This document shows, in pieces, positions 26,141-34,946 of a stretch of 64,000 nt of DNA. The notes beneath the pieces are model-generated. The model worked only from the letters and a program-made list of their open reading frames with translations, was not told the DNA's origin and did no database searches. A program made the position numbers and the translations under genes. Source of the DNA: RGIG4608 sp045631445 (GTDB lineage Bacteria > Bacillota > Clostridia > Oscillospirales > CAG-272); assembly GCA_045631445.1 (NCBI GenBank), contig JAZQUS010000102.1, forward strand, positions 52,657 through 116,656, written 5' to 3'. How positions within the stretch are numbered: the stretch's first letter is position 1; each line of letters begins with the position of its first letter.

Positions 26141-26629
26141 ATGTACAGAATAAAACATAAAATATCTTCGGGAAACTGGCAACGTGTTATAAATTTTGAT
26201 TTTGAATGCCAGGATTTTTTTACAATTACAACTGACAAGTTTATTATTCGGATTACAGGTGGAAGTATAATCATATCAGATAAGATTAATGACGCACCTA
26301 TTTCACGAATCAAAGGATATAATTATTTATATACAGGAGACGTTACGCCTGATGAAAAAGACTTGTTTGCGTTGGAAAACGGTAAACATTTTTATATAGT
26401 TTCATTAGAAGATTTTAAACAAAAATTGAAGGTAACTCTTCCACGTTCTTTTGAATCAATTGATACATATGGAAGTTATTCGAAGGACGGAAAGCATTTG
26501 TATATACCTGTACAAAAATATGTTGATAAACAACGCAAGTATTGGCTATGTGAATATGAAACAACTAGATATTCGTTGGTTTCTATGGAAGAAATCAGCA
26601 AATCCAATGTGACATTTTGGTATAGTTAA
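26141..26629 (+). CDS. hypothetical protein, beta-rich
   Basis: 162 aa from the ATG at 26141, which follows GGTGG; a start three codons upstream would put that site inside the gene. No domain is recognised. The sequence is rich in aromatic and beta-branched residues, and two turns of the form GDVTPDEKDLFAL and GSYSKDGKHLYI hint at a partial propeller or WD-like repeat; that is a guess. Its base composition and weaker codon bias differ a little from the neighbouring translation genes. It lies in the same direction as rlmD but may have its own expression. Confidence 0.6.
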   Translation: MYRIKHKISSGNWQRVINFDFECQDFFTITTDKFIIRITGGSIIISDKINDAPISRIKGYNYLYTGDVTPDEKDLFALENGKHFYIVSLEDFKQKLKVTLPRSFESIDTYGSYSKDGKHLYIPVQKYVDKQRKYWLCEYETTRYSLVSMEEISKSNVTFWYS

Positions 26630-26656
26630 TTATGCTTTAATATTAGGATGTAAACC

Positions 26657-27586
26657 ATGACACATTTAGACTACTTAAACAAAAACTATCCTATGCGAAA
26701 AAGCACGGGAGAAAAAGAGAATTTCAGAAAATACATAGTCAATTCACTAGCCAAAAAGGGAATTGAGGCAAGAGTCGAGCGAACGAAGGACGGAAAGAAT
26801 GATAACATAATTATTGGTAATCCTGAAAGTGCTAACGCTATTTTTACCGCGCATTATGACACGCCCGCACGCTCAATATTTCCCAATATAATGATGCCCA
26901 AAAGCAGAGCTTTGTTTTATGCTTATCAATTCGTACCCGTTATATTTTTGCTTGTTGTTTCTTTTGCTTTTGCTTTTGTTGTAGGAACATTGATTTTTAA
27001 TGATACTAAAGTATATTTGTTATCATTTTTATTCGCATATTACGGCTTGTTTTTTGGCATTATGCGAGCTTTTAAGAATAAAAACAACTATAATGACAAC
27101 ACATCTGGTGTAGCCACAGTTTTGAGTATAATTGATAGTCTTTCAAAGGAAGAATTGAATAATTTTGCATTCATTCTGTTTGACAACGAAGAAAAAGGGA
27201 AAAAGGGATCAAAGGCATACTATAACGATCACAAAGAGCAAATGAAAGACAAGTTTCTAATCAATTTTGATTGCGTTGGTAACGGAGATAATGTGGTTTT
27301 CATAGCTCAAAAGGATGCTGTAGATTCAACTGAATACAATAATCTAAAGAGAATATTTGTTCAGGAAGATGGATTTAATGTAGAATTCTTAACTCACAAG
27401 GAAGCCGATTCTAATTCCGATCACAAAAATTTTCCAAAGGGAGTTGCTTGTGTGGCTTGTAAAAAAGGCAAAAACGGACTTTTATATACGCCGAATATTC
27501 ATACATCAAAGGATACGGTTGCATTTAATAAAAACATTGACTTTATAACCAAAAATATTTTTAAAACAATAACAGAAAACGACTAA
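26657..27586 (+). CDS. M28-family metallopeptidase with two membrane segments
   Basis: 309 aa. Cocatalytic zinc ligands of the M28 family are seen: H66 and D68 in AHYDTP, D147 in YNDNTSG, the general base/ligand pair E178-E179 in FDNEEKG, Asp in NFDCVGNGD, and His in PNIHTSKDT. Two hydrophobic segments (about 90-113 and 119-138) are inserted between the first and second ligand motifs, tethering the enzyme to the membrane. An aminopeptidase-type activity is expected; substrate and side of the membrane are uncertain. Confidence 0.82.
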   Translation: MTHLDYLNKNYPMRKSTGEKENFRKYIVNSLAKKGIEARVERTKDGKNDNIIIGNPESANAIFTAHYDTPARSIFPNIMMPKSRALFYAYQFVPVIFLLVVSFAFAFVVGTLIFNDTKVYLLSFLFAYYGLFFGIMRAFKNKNNYNDNTSGVATVLSIIDSLSKEELNNFAFILFDNEEKGKKGSKAYYNDHKEQMKDKFLINFDCVGNGDNVVFIAQKDAVDSTEYNNLKRIFVQEDGFNVEFLTHKEADSNSDHKNFPKGVACVACKKGKNGLLYTPNIHTSKDTVAFNKNIDFITKNIFKTITEND

Positions 27587-27621
27587 ATTTGTTCAATTTT
27601 AACAATGTTCATCAAAGAGTG

Positions 27622-27650
27622 TTGACAAATCAACAAATTTCATTTATAAT
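27622..27650 (+). promoter_or_regulatory. consensus promoter for the E2-like acyltransferase gene
   Basis: TTGACA (27622-27627), 17 bp, TATAAT (27645-27650): a perfect consensus. A leader of about 80 bases follows. Confidence 0.8.
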
Positions 27651-27735
27651 AAAAACATTAAATGCTAGTGTGAATTATATATGTATATTATTCACTTTTT
27701 ATGAATATTTACTGAATTGAGAATGGAGTAAAAAC

Positions 27736-28620
27736 ATGTCTAACACAAAAAGAAAACGCAGATGGGGAGATAGAAAAGAGGGCAGAAAACTACGCACTAT
27801 CGATCCAATGTTTAAGATTATGCCTTATATTATGACTAGACGAAGTGATTCTCAAAACTTCTTTACTGAAAAGCTTGATATTACTGAAGCGGAAAAGTTT
27901 TGTCGTGAGCAAATCAGAGAAGGACGCAAGAATTTTTCGATTCTTCACGTTATTATTGCCGCGTACATAAGAGTAGTATCTCAACGTCCTGCAATTAATA
28001 GATTTGTAAGTGGACAAAAAATCTATGCTCGAAACGATATTGAAGTTTTGATGACCATAAAGAAAAAAATGGCTCTTGACGGTGAAGAAACCTGCATCAA
28101 GGTTAAATTCGAGCCCACAGACACCGTTTATGATGTATATGATAAATTCAATAAAGTAGTTGAGGAAAACAAGGGTGAGGCAGAGGCAAATAACACCGAA
28201 AAAATGGCTAAATTTTTGCGACATATTCCAGGATGGCTGGTTCGTTTCTTCGTTAAATTATTGAACTGGTTAGATTACCATGGTTGGTTGCCTAAATTTA
28301 TTCTTGATTTAAGCCCCTTCCACGGCTCATTAATTATCACATCTATGGGTTCACTCGGTATTCGTCCAATTTATCACCATATCTATGACTTTGGTAATTT
28401 GCCTGTTTTTGTGGCATATGGCGCAAAGCAGCACGGTGTTAAGATGGATGATGAAGGTAATGTTAAAAAATACCGCTATATCGAAATGAAGGTAACAACC
28501 GATGAAAGAATTTGCGATGGTTATTATTTTGCATCAGCATTCAAAATGGTTAAAAAGCTTTTTGAAAATCCATCAGTTCTTGAAAATCCACCTGAAAAAA
28601 TAATTGAAGATATTGATTAA
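27736..28620 (+). CDS. stand-alone E2-like (CAT-fold) acyltransferase domain protein
   Basis: 294 aa with the chloramphenicol-acetyltransferase/2-oxoacid dehydrogenase E2 catalytic fold (NFSILHVIIAAYIRVVSQRPAINRF; the ITSMGSLGI strand; the late motif TTDERICDGYYFA). No lipoyl or E3-binding domain is present. In the catalytic DHRxxDG motif His is Glu (D256-E257-R258, D261-G262), so classical acyl transfer may be lost or altered. A basic N-terminus (KRKRRWGDRKEGRKLR) and a hydrophobic stretch at about 165-195 suggest membrane association. No dehydrogenase genes adjoin. Confidence 0.75.
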   Translation: MSNTKRKRRWGDRKEGRKLRTIDPMFKIMPYIMTRRSDSQNFFTEKLDITEAEKFCREQIREGRKNFSILHVIIAAYIRVVSQRPAINRFVSGQKIYARNDIEVLMTIKKKMALDGEETCIKVKFEPTDTVYDVYDKFNKVVEENKGEAEANNTEKMAKFLRHIPGWLVRFFVKLLNWLDYHGWLPKFILDLSPFHGSLIITSMGSLGIRPIYHHIYDFGNLPVFVAYGAKQHGVKMDDEGNVKKYRYIEMKVTTDERICDGYYFASAFKMVKKLFENPSVLENPPEKIIEDID

Positions 28621-28631
28621 TACTATAAACA

Positions 28632-28659
28632 AAACAGCCGATTTTATCGGCTGTTTTTT
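28632..28659 (+). terminator. terminator after the E2-like gene
   Basis: AAACAGCCGAT (28632-28642) with ATCGGCTGTTT (28646-28656) and a T-run. Confidence 0.88.
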
Positions 28660-28682
28660 CCATATTTTGCACCTGCCAAATT

Positions 28683-28714
28683 TGAATAATTTAACCTTAT
28701 CAAAGTCAATACTT
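28683..28714 (+). promoter_or_regulatory. possible forespore (sigma-F/G-like) promoter of sigG
   Basis: TGAATA (28683-28688) and, 18 bases on, CAATACTT (28707-28714). The first resembles the -35 element of sigma-G-class promoters; the second is an imperfect match to CATNMTA. Tentative. Confidence 0.35.
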
Positions 28715-28746
28715 TTCATATAATATAAGATTATATGGAGAAGTTT

Positions 28747-29520
28747 ATGTATTACAATAAAGTTGAAATATGCGGAGTAAACACCTCAAAATTATCAGTT
28801 TTGAGTGACGATAAAAAAAGAGAATTGTTGATAAAATCAAAGAACGGGGATTTCAATGCAAGAGATGAGTTAATATACGGAAATCTACGTCTTGTTTTAA
28901 GCGTAATTCAGAGATTTACCAATAGAAATGAAAATCTTGACGATTTATTTCAGGTTGGTTGCGTAGGACTGATTAAAGCGGTTGATAATTTCAATATTGA
29001 ACTCGATGTTAAGTTTTCAACTTATGCAGTTCCTATGATAATCGGTGAAATAAGAAGATATTTAAGAGATAACAACAGTATTAGAATAAGCAGGTCAGTA
29101 AGAGATCTTGCTTATCAAGCTTTAACTGCAAGAGAAGAGTTGACACGGAACAATTTTAACGAACCAACAATAGAACAAATAGCAGAAAAGTTAGGACAAG
29201 AAAAGGAGGCTGTTGTATATGCAATGGAGGCAATAGTTGCCCCTATATCTCTTTACGAACCGGTATATACTGATAATGGAGATTCTATATATGTGATTGA
29301 TCAGTTGAGCGATTTAAACTCACGTGATGAAATGTGGCTTGAAAATATTGCTCTTGCGGATGCACTTAAGGTTTTAAATGAACGCGAACGCTCAATCATC
29401 AATATGAGATTTTACAAAAATAAAACGCAAATGGAAATTGCGCAAGAAATCGGAATATCCCAAGCTCAAGTATCTCGACTCGAAAAAGCGGCTCTTGAAC
29501 GAATGCGAAAGCAATTTTAA
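28747..29520 (+). CDS. sigG: RNA polymerase sporulation sigma factor SigG
   Basis: 257 aa. The late forespore sigma factor is recognisable by its N-terminus YNKVEICGVNTSKL, which matches SigG and not SigF. Region 2 (DLFQVGCVGLIKAVDNFN, FSTYAVPMIIGEIRRYLRD), region 3 and region 4 (HTH KTQMEIAQEIGISQAQVSRL) are complete. The ATG at 28747 is preferred because GGAG lies 6 bases before it; the ATG at 28735 would contain that site. sigG here is not next to spoIIGA-sigE, so it is likely expressed alone under forespore control. Confidence 0.94.
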   Translation: MYYNKVEICGVNTSKLSVLSDDKKRELLIKSKNGDFNARDELIYGNLRLVLSVIQRFTNRNENLDDLFQVGCVGLIKAVDNFNIELDVKFSTYAVPMIIGEIRRYLRDNNSIRISRSVRDLAYQALTAREELTRNNFNEPTIEQIAEKLGQEKEAVVYAMEAIVAPISLYEPVYTDNGDSIYVIDQLSDLNSRDEMWLENIALADALKVLNERERSIINMRFYKNKTQMEIAQEIGISQAQVSRLEKAALERMRKQF

Positions 29521-29558
29521 GTTATTTAATTGTCATATGTTATTATTTTGCATAATAT

Positions 29559-29597
29559 GTTAAAGAAGAAAGAGTTTTTTCTTCCTTAACACTTTTT
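29559..29597 (+). terminator. terminator between sigG and the Cys-rich gene
   Basis: GTTAAAGAAGAAA (29559-29571) pairs with TTTCTTCCTTAAC (29578-29590) with one mismatch, then ACTTTTTTT. The T-run abuts the ribosome-binding site of the next gene. Confidence 0.6.
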
Positions 29598-29613
29598 TTG
29601 GAGGGTATATATT

Positions 29614-30447
29614 ATGTCGGATAATAGATTTCCTTGCTCTGGCCTTGGTGGTACAAGAGAAACCATTTGCATAGAGGCAAATCATGTTCTTGATTCGTGC
29701 AGGGACAGAGATTGCTATGAAAATGTTCAAGTTTTTCTTACAAATTACGGGAACGAAATTATTGAAAGAACAGGCAACATCAGAGTCAAAAGCTCTTGCA
29801 TCACATGGAGCAATATCACGGTTGACCCAATAGCGTTTAACCGCGGTTTTTATTCCGTAAATATGCGTCTTTACATTAAAATTTCCTTTGAAGCATGCTT
29901 GGCACCCGGTAGAATTCAGGAGTTCGACGGTGTCGCAGTAATTGATAAAACGGTTGTCCTCTTCGGTGGTGAGAGTAATCTTAACGTGTTCAAAAGCAAT
30001 GGTACGTCAGGCTTCTGCGAATTGTCAACGGATCTTTGTTGTGCTGAGGGCAACATACCAACTGCTGTAGCTGAAGTTGTTGACCCAATCATACTCGGTG
30101 CTAAAATAATTGAGAAGCATCACGATCATCATTGCTTCTGCTGTTGTTCTTGCGGTGATATTCCGGATGGTGTAACAAGAAATATAAACGGTACTCTTTG
30201 TGATGATGGTAAAAGGTTTTTGGTTGTGTCTGTAGGTATATTCTCAGTATTGAGGATTGTTCGTCCTGCACAGTATTTAATTCAGGCTACCGAATATACC
30301 GTGCCTGACAAGGAATGCTTATCACACACAGACGAGAATCCCTGCGATATATTTAGAAGTATGGCTTTTCCTATGCATGAATTTACAACGGGAAGTGTAC
30401 CTGCCCCCACACCAAATAAACATTCAGACAAGGGTTGTCATTGCTAA
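29614..30447 (+). CDS. Cys-rich protein next to sigG, probable sporulation protein
   Basis: 277 aa with 19 cysteines and a His/Cys cluster (HHDHHCFCCCSCGD, about 166-180). N-terminal features such as ETICIEANHVLDSCRDRDC and the beta-rich body (FNRGFYSVNMRLYIKISFEA; TVVLFGGESNLNVF) recall conserved clostridial hypothetical proteins found near sigG. The beta-rich part may be related to SPOCS/DUF3794-type spore surface domains, though this is uncertain. No signal peptide. Context and Cys content suggest a spore coat or cortex-associated role, possibly cross-linked by disulfides (inference). Confidence 0.75.
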   Translation: MSDNRFPCSGLGGTRETICIEANHVLDSCRDRDCYENVQVFLTNYGNEIIERTGNIRVKSSCITWSNITVDPIAFNRGFYSVNMRLYIKISFEACLAPGRIQEFDGVAVIDKTVVLFGGESNLNVFKSNGTSGFCELSTDLCCAEGNIPTAVAEVVDPIILGAKIIEKHHDHHCFCCCSCGDIPDGVTRNINGTLCDDGKRFLVVSVGIFSVLRIVRPAQYLIQATEYTVPDKECLSHTDENPCDIFRSMAFPMHEFTTGSVPAPTPNKHSDKGCHC

Positions 30448-30449
30448 TA

Positions 30450-30480
30450 AAAATGGCTGTTGCGAAAGCAACAGCCGTTT
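30450..30480. terminator. bidirectional terminator between the Cys-rich gene and clpX
   Basis: GGCTGTTGC (30455-30463), GAAA loop, GCAACAGCC (30468-30476); T-rich on both strands. Confidence 0.88.
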
Positions 30481-30482
30481 TA

Positions 30483-31760
30483 TTATTTTAATACATATTT
30501 AGGTTCAGCTTTATTAATAACCGTGTCACGAGTAATGATAATCTTTTGAATATCATTGCGAGATGGTATGGAATACATAAGTGGCATGAGGAATCCCTCC
30601 ATAATGGAGCGAAGTCCACGCGCACCGGTATTTTGTTCAATAGCAAGTTCAGCAATAGCGCCTATTGCTTCATCTTCAAATTCAATTTCAACGTTATCAA
30701 TACCGAACAGTTTGATATATTGCTTCAAGAGAGAATTTTTGGGCTCTTTGATAATTCTTGTAAGTGCTGTTTTATCAAGTTCAGAAAGAGCAACAATAAC
30801 GGGAATACGACCAGTAAGCTCTGGAATAAGTCCATACTTAACTATGTCGTGAGATGTTACATCTTTGTAGATGCCGTCCTTTTTCTTTTCGTTCTTTTTC
30901 TTAACTTCGCCACCAAATCCAATAACATTATTACCCTTGCGTTTTTCAATAATCTGCTCTAGTCCGTCAAATGCTCCTCCACAAATAAATAGGATATTGG
31001 AGGTATTGATTTGGATAAATTCTTGATTGGGATGCTTACGTCCACCCTGAGGAGGAACATTAGCAACGGTACCCTCAAGAATTTTCAAAAGCGCTTGTTG
31101 TACACCTTCACCGGAAACATCACGGGTGATGGAACGATTTTCACTTTTTCTTGAAATTTTGTCAATTTCGTCAATATAAATAATACCTTTTTCTGCACGT
31201 TCAACATCGTAATCTGCGGCTTGTATAAGACGAAGAAGAATATTCTCTACATCCTCACCAACATAGCCCGCTTCAGTCAATGTGGTGGCATCTGCAATAG
31301 CAAAGGGCACTTGAAGAGTTTTAGCAAGTGTTTGTGCAAGATATGTTTTACCAACACCCGTTGGACCAATTAAAAGAACATTTGACTTTTGGAGCTCAAC
31401 ACCGTCAATTTCTTTCTCATCCTTTTTTTCGGCTTTAGAAAGTATTCTTTTATAGTGATTATATACCGCAACGGAAAGCGCAATTTTTGCATCATCCTGG
31501 CCGATAACGTACTCGTCAAGAGTTTTCTTGATATCCATGGGTTTAGGAAGCTCGTCAAACTTTAATGAATCGGTATTTGAAGAAAAATCTGCAAATGCTT
31601 CATCTAAAATATCAGAGCAGGCAAGTACACAATAATCACAAATATATGCTCCCGTAGGAGATGGTATTAAAAATTCAACTTGATTTTCATTTCTTCCGCA
31701 GAAATGGCAATACCTTTTTGGGGTATTGCCGTTTCCGTCGGCCTTTTTATTTTCAGCCAT
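30483..31760 (-). CDS. clpX: ATP-dependent Clp protease ATP-binding subunit ClpX
   Basis: 425 aa AAA+ unfoldase that feeds substrates to ClpP. N-terminal C4 zinc-binding domain (C18, C21, C41, C44), Walker A GPTGVGKT (132-139), Walker B IIYIDEID with D197-E198, sensor and arginine-finger regions complete. Last gene of the tig-clpP-clpX operon, 16 bases after clpP. Confidence 0.97.
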   Translation of the reverse strand: MAENKKADGNGNTPKRYCHFCGRNENQVEFLIPSPTGAYICDYCVLACSDILDEAFADFSSNTDSLKFDELPKPMDIKKTLDEYVIGQDDAKIALSVAVYNHYKRILSKAEKKDEKEIDGVELQKSNVLLIGPTGVGKTYLAQTLAKTLQVPFAIADATTLTEAGYVGEDVENILLRLIQAADYDVERAEKGIIYIDEIDKISRKSENRSITRDVSGEGVQQALLKILEGTVANVPPQGGRKHPNQEFIQINTSNILFICGGAFDGLEQIIEKRKGNNVIGFGGEVKKKNEKKKDGIYKDVTSHDIVKYGLIPELTGRIPVIVALSELDKTALTRIIKEPKNSLLKQYIKLFGIDNVEIEFEDEAIGAIAELAIEQNTGARGLRSIMEGFLMPLMYSIPSRNDIQKIIITRDTVINKAEPKYVLK

Positions 31761-31776
31761 AATATTTACCTTTCAA

Positions 31777-32370
31777 TTAAGCGTGCTTATCAATAACCTT
31801 ATCAATAAGACCGTATTCGAGAGCTTGATCTGCGGTCATATAATTATCTCTTTCGGTATCACGCGCGATTTCTTCAATAGTTTTACCTGTATTCTTAGCA
31901 AGTATTGCGTTGAGTCTATCACGTGTTCGAAGAATAAGCTCTGCTTGAATTTTAATGTCAGTCGCCTGACCCTTAGCGCCACCAAGAGGTTGATGAATCA
32001 TGATCTCACTATTAGGAAGAGCAAATCGTTTACCTTTAGTTCCTGCTGAGAGAAGAAACGCACCCATACTTGCAGCCATACCAATACAAACGGTTGAAAC
32101 ATCGCATTTAATGAAGTTCATCGTATCATAAATTGCCATGCCCGCAGTAACTGAGCCACCTGGTGAATTGATATAAAAGGAAATATCCTTATCGGGATCC
32201 TGTGCCTCGAGGTAGAGAAGCTGAGCAACCACAAGGGAAGCTGTGGCATCATTTACCTCATCGGAGAGAAATATAATACGGTCATTAAGCAATCTAGAAA
32301 AAATATCATAGGATCTTTCGCCTCTACCTGTTTGTTCAACAACCATTGGGACGAGTGAATTATTCATCAT
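31777..32370 (-). CDS. clpP: ATP-dependent Clp protease proteolytic subunit ClpP
   Basis: 197 aa. Catalytic triad S101 (GMAASMGAF), H126 (MIHQPLGG) and D175. Forms the tetradecameric protease barrel. AGGAGG site upstream of a double ATG; the first is used here. Lies between tig and clpX, the standard arrangement. Confidence 0.97.
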   Translation of the reverse strand: MMNNSLVPMVVEQTGRGERSYDIFSRLLNDRIIFLSDEVNDATASLVVAQLLYLEAQDPDKDISFYINSPGGSVTAGMAIYDTMNFIKCDVSTVCIGMAASMGAFLLSAGTKGKRFALPNSEIMIHQPLGGAKGQATDIKIQAELILRTRDRLNAILAKNTGKTIEEIARDTERDNYMTADQALEYGLIDKVIDKHA

Positions 32371-32400
32371 AAGTAATGACCTCCTAAAATTTTAAGGGGA

Positions 32401-33798
32401 TTAAGCTTCTGCTTCTTCAGTAGCTTTCTTTGTTGTTTTTCTTGTCTTCTTTACAGGCTTTTCTTCGCCTTCTGCTTCTTCAGTCTTGGGAGCTGCCTTT
32501 CTTGTTGTTTTCTTTTTGGGAGCTTTAACAACGGACTTTTCCTTAACCGCGTCAAGAGCAAGCTTAACTCTCATATCAGCTGCTATGAACTCGGAGTCGA
32601 TAGATGCCTTAACCTGTTCAACGTCGATACCGTATGCTTCAGCAATTCTTGCATATTCCGCATTGATGTCGTCTTCGGAAGCATTGAGGTTTTCAAGCTC
32701 TGCAATCTTTTCGAGTGCAAGTCTTGCCTTAACCTGCTTTTCTGCTTGAGGACGGAACTGTGCGCGAAGAGTTTCAAGTGTCATACCTGTATACTGGAAG
32801 TATGTTTGAAGATCAAGTCCCTGCATTCTAAGCTGATTATCATAATCGCGAACAAAGTTTTCTGCTTCGTTTTCAAACATAGCTTCAGGAATTTCTGCTT
32901 CAAGCTTTTCAATAAGAGCATCCATAATTTGACCGTCAACTGCAGACTGAGCAGTTGCTTCGTGTCTTGCTTCAATTTTTGCCTTAAGATCTGCCTTATA
33001 TTCATCAAGTGTATCGAATTCGGATACGTCTTTAGCAAATTCATCATCAAGCTCAGGGAGCTCAACCTTAGTGAGTGCGTGAAGCTTTACCTTGAACACA
33101 GAAGCCTTACCTGCAAGATCTTCTGCATGGTATTCTATGGGGAAGGTAACGTTAACGTCGAATTCCTCATCTACGGAGTGACCAACGATTTGTTCTTCGA
33201 AACCAGGAATAAACTGACCTGAACCGAGCTTAAGAGCATAATCTTCACCCTTGCCACCTTCAAAAGCAACATCGTCAACAAATCCTTCGAAGTCAATAAC
33301 TGCTGTGTCACCGAGCTCTGCAGGACGATCGTTAGCATCAAGCTCGCGACTATTTCTTTCTCTAACGAGATCAAGTTCCTTATTAATTTCTTCATCAGTC
33401 ACAGGAGCAACTTCCTTTGTTACTTCGATACCAAAGTAACCTTCGATTTTAACATCGGGCTTAACATAAACTTTAGCTGTGAAAACAACGCCGTTTTCGT
33501 CAAGTGAAAGAACATCAATTTCAGGCTGAGATACAGGATCAATGCCTGCTTCCTTAACAGCAGCTTCATAAGCTTCGGGAAGAATGTCGTTAAGAGCTGT
33601 GTCATAGAAGAAGCCCTTACCATACATTTTTTCAATCATAGCTCTGGGAGCTTTGCCTTTTCTAAAGCCGGGAATATTAATTTTTCCAACTTCTTTTCTG
33701 TAAGCGCGCTCGCAAGCGGCCTCAAATACAGACTGTTCAACAGAGAAGTGAAGCTCTACCTGGCTTCCTTCGATTTTTTCGTTTTTGATTAATTTCAT
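32401..33798 (-). CDS. tig: trigger factor with lysine-rich C-terminal extension
   Basis: 465 aa from the ATG at 33798 (GGAGG site). Ribosome-associated chaperone and peptidyl-prolyl isomerase. The N-terminal ribosome-docking motif GFRKGKAP (44-51), an FKBP domain at about 150-235 (GDTAVIDFEGF; GSGQFIPGFEEQIVGH) and the C-terminal chaperone arms are present. The last 45 or so residues (from about 418) form a low-complexity tail rich in Lys, Thr, Ala and Glu (KAPKKKTTRKAAPKTEEAE), not part of the usual protein. It may strengthen ribosome or RNA contact (inference). Confidence 0.95.
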   Translation of the reverse strand: MKLIKNEKIEGSQVELHFSVEQSVFEAACERAYRKEVGKINIPGFRKGKAPRAMIEKMYGKGFFYDTALNDILPEAYEAAVKEAGIDPVSQPEIDVLSLDENGVVFTAKVYVKPDVKIEGYFGIEVTKEVAPVTDEEINKELDLVRERNSRELDANDRPAELGDTAVIDFEGFVDDVAFEGGKGEDYALKLGSGQFIPGFEEQIVGHSVDEEFDVNVTFPIEYHAEDLAGKASVFKVKLHALTKVELPELDDEFAKDVSEFDTLDEYKADLKAKIEARHEATAQSAVDGQIMDALIEKLEAEIPEAMFENEAENFVRDYDNQLRMQGLDLQTYFQYTGMTLETLRAQFRPQAEKQVKARLALEKIAELENLNASEDDINAEYARIAEAYGIDVEQVKASIDSEFIAADMRVKLALDAVKEKSVVKAPKKKTTRKAAPKTEEAEGEEKPVKKTRKTTKKATEEAEA

Positions 33799-33834
33799 TT
33801 GTAATTCCTCCAAGAATTTTAACATACATTAATG

Positions 33835-33863
33835 ATTATACATAATTAACAACAAAATGTCAA
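33835..33863 (-). promoter_or_regulatory. consensus promoter of tig-clpP-clpX
   Basis: On the minus strand TTGACA (33863-33858), 17 bp, TATAAT (33840-33835): a perfect consensus. No heat-shock operator (CIRCE) was seen. Confidence 0.82.
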
Positions 33864-33887
33864 GTTTTTTTTGCAAAAATACCAAAA

Positions 33888-34616
33888 TTAAAGAAAAATT
33901 GGCATGGGGGCGAAATTTAGATAGTCTGCAGCCACCATTGTAAAGGTAATTCCGTCAAATGTGAACTGACGGGGAATGCTATAATTGTTATGGATATGTC
34001 CATAATAGCAGGTTTTGATTTCAAACTTTTTCAACACATCGAGAATTTTATCACACACGCAATCTGCATACACGGGAGGGAAATGCAAAAATACCAAAAT
34101 AGGAAGATCATTTCCCGCTTTTTTTATTTCTAAAGCTTCTTTCAAACTGATTTCAAGTCGCTGCGCTTCTCGTGCAACAATTTTCTCATAATCAACATCG
34201 CCCACAGTTTTTTGTTGTTTTTCATCATAAAACCAACCTCGTGAGCCACAAATGATGCAATCCTCAAGAAGATATGCATTATTGTGCAAGAGTTTTATCG
34301 TTGTAATTTCGTTTTCTTCAAAGAACGAATAAATTTTTGAAGCAGTTGACCACCAAAAATCGTGATTTCCTTTGCCTATTATTTTAGTGCCCGGCAGGGA
34401 GTCCAAAAATTTAAAATCAGATTTTGCTTCTTCGAGTGTCATAGCCCAAGAAATATCACCTGGAATAACAACTGTATCGTCATCATTAATTATAGCGCGA
34501 AAATATTTTTCAAGCTTCGCGTGATAATCCTTCCACTTTGTACCGAATTTTTCCATTGATTTATTTGTAGTTTCGTTTGTGGAAAGATGAAGATCGGAAA
34601 TAACGTATAAAGACAT
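33888..34616 (-). CDS. calcineurin-like metallophosphoesterase
   Basis: 242 aa with intact motifs: SDLHLS (DxH), PGDISW (GD), GKGNHDFWW (GNHD), FLHFPP and YGHIH (GHxH). It is an active-looking binuclear metal phosphoesterase of unknown substrate. No signal peptide. It ends 90 bases before the tig start, with tig's promoter in that gap. Confidence 0.88.
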   Translation of the reverse strand: MSLYVISDLHLSTNETTNKSMEKFGTKWKDYHAKLEKYFRAIINDDDTVVIPGDISWAMTLEEAKSDFKFLDSLPGTKIIGKGNHDFWWSTASKIYSFFEENEITTIKLLHNNAYLLEDCIICGSRGWFYDEKQQKTVGDVDYEKIVAREAQRLEISLKEALEIKKAGNDLPILVFLHFPPVYADCVCDKILDVLKKFEIKTCYYGHIHNNYSIPRQFTFDGITFTMVAADYLNFAPMPIFL

Positions 34617-34719
34617 TATTGATTCCTTTCACTGAATAAATTTAGATAAAAGTGTTCATACTGTTTATGAGAGATTTCTCTCAAAATTTTAGCCATTAGG
34701 CAGAATGGAGCATATTATT

Positions 34720-34908
34720 ATGAACAATGAAAAAAAATGTTGTGGAACTCCTAAAAACGTTATCAAAGGAATTACCTGTGATGTTATCACATGCAAATAT
34801 CACGAGGGTGAAGGTCATTGCACTGCAGGTCACATTAAAGTAGGTCCTCATCAAGCAGAGATAAGTAGAGAAACTCTTTGTACTACCTTTGAAAACAGAA
34901 CAGAATAA
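34720..34908 (+). CDS. DUF1540 domain protein (small Cys-rich)
   Basis: 62 aa from the ATG at 34720, 9 bases after GGAG. The DUF1540 core is NVIKGITCDVITCKYH with further Cys at the ends, a likely metal-binding micro-domain. The family occurs widely in spore-forming Clostridia. Function unknown. Confidence 0.85.
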   Translation: MNNEKKCCGTPKNVIKGITCDVITCKYHEGEGHCTAGHIKVGPHQAEISRETLCTTFENRTE

Positions 34909-34918
34909 CCGATTTTCT

Positions 34919-34946
34919 AAAGCATATCCCAAAGAGGGATATGCTT
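34919..34946. terminator. hairpin between the DUF1540 gene and thrC (converging)
   Basis: AAGCATATCCC (34920-34930) with GGGATATGCTT (34936-34946); modest T-runs on both sides. Confidence 0.65.
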
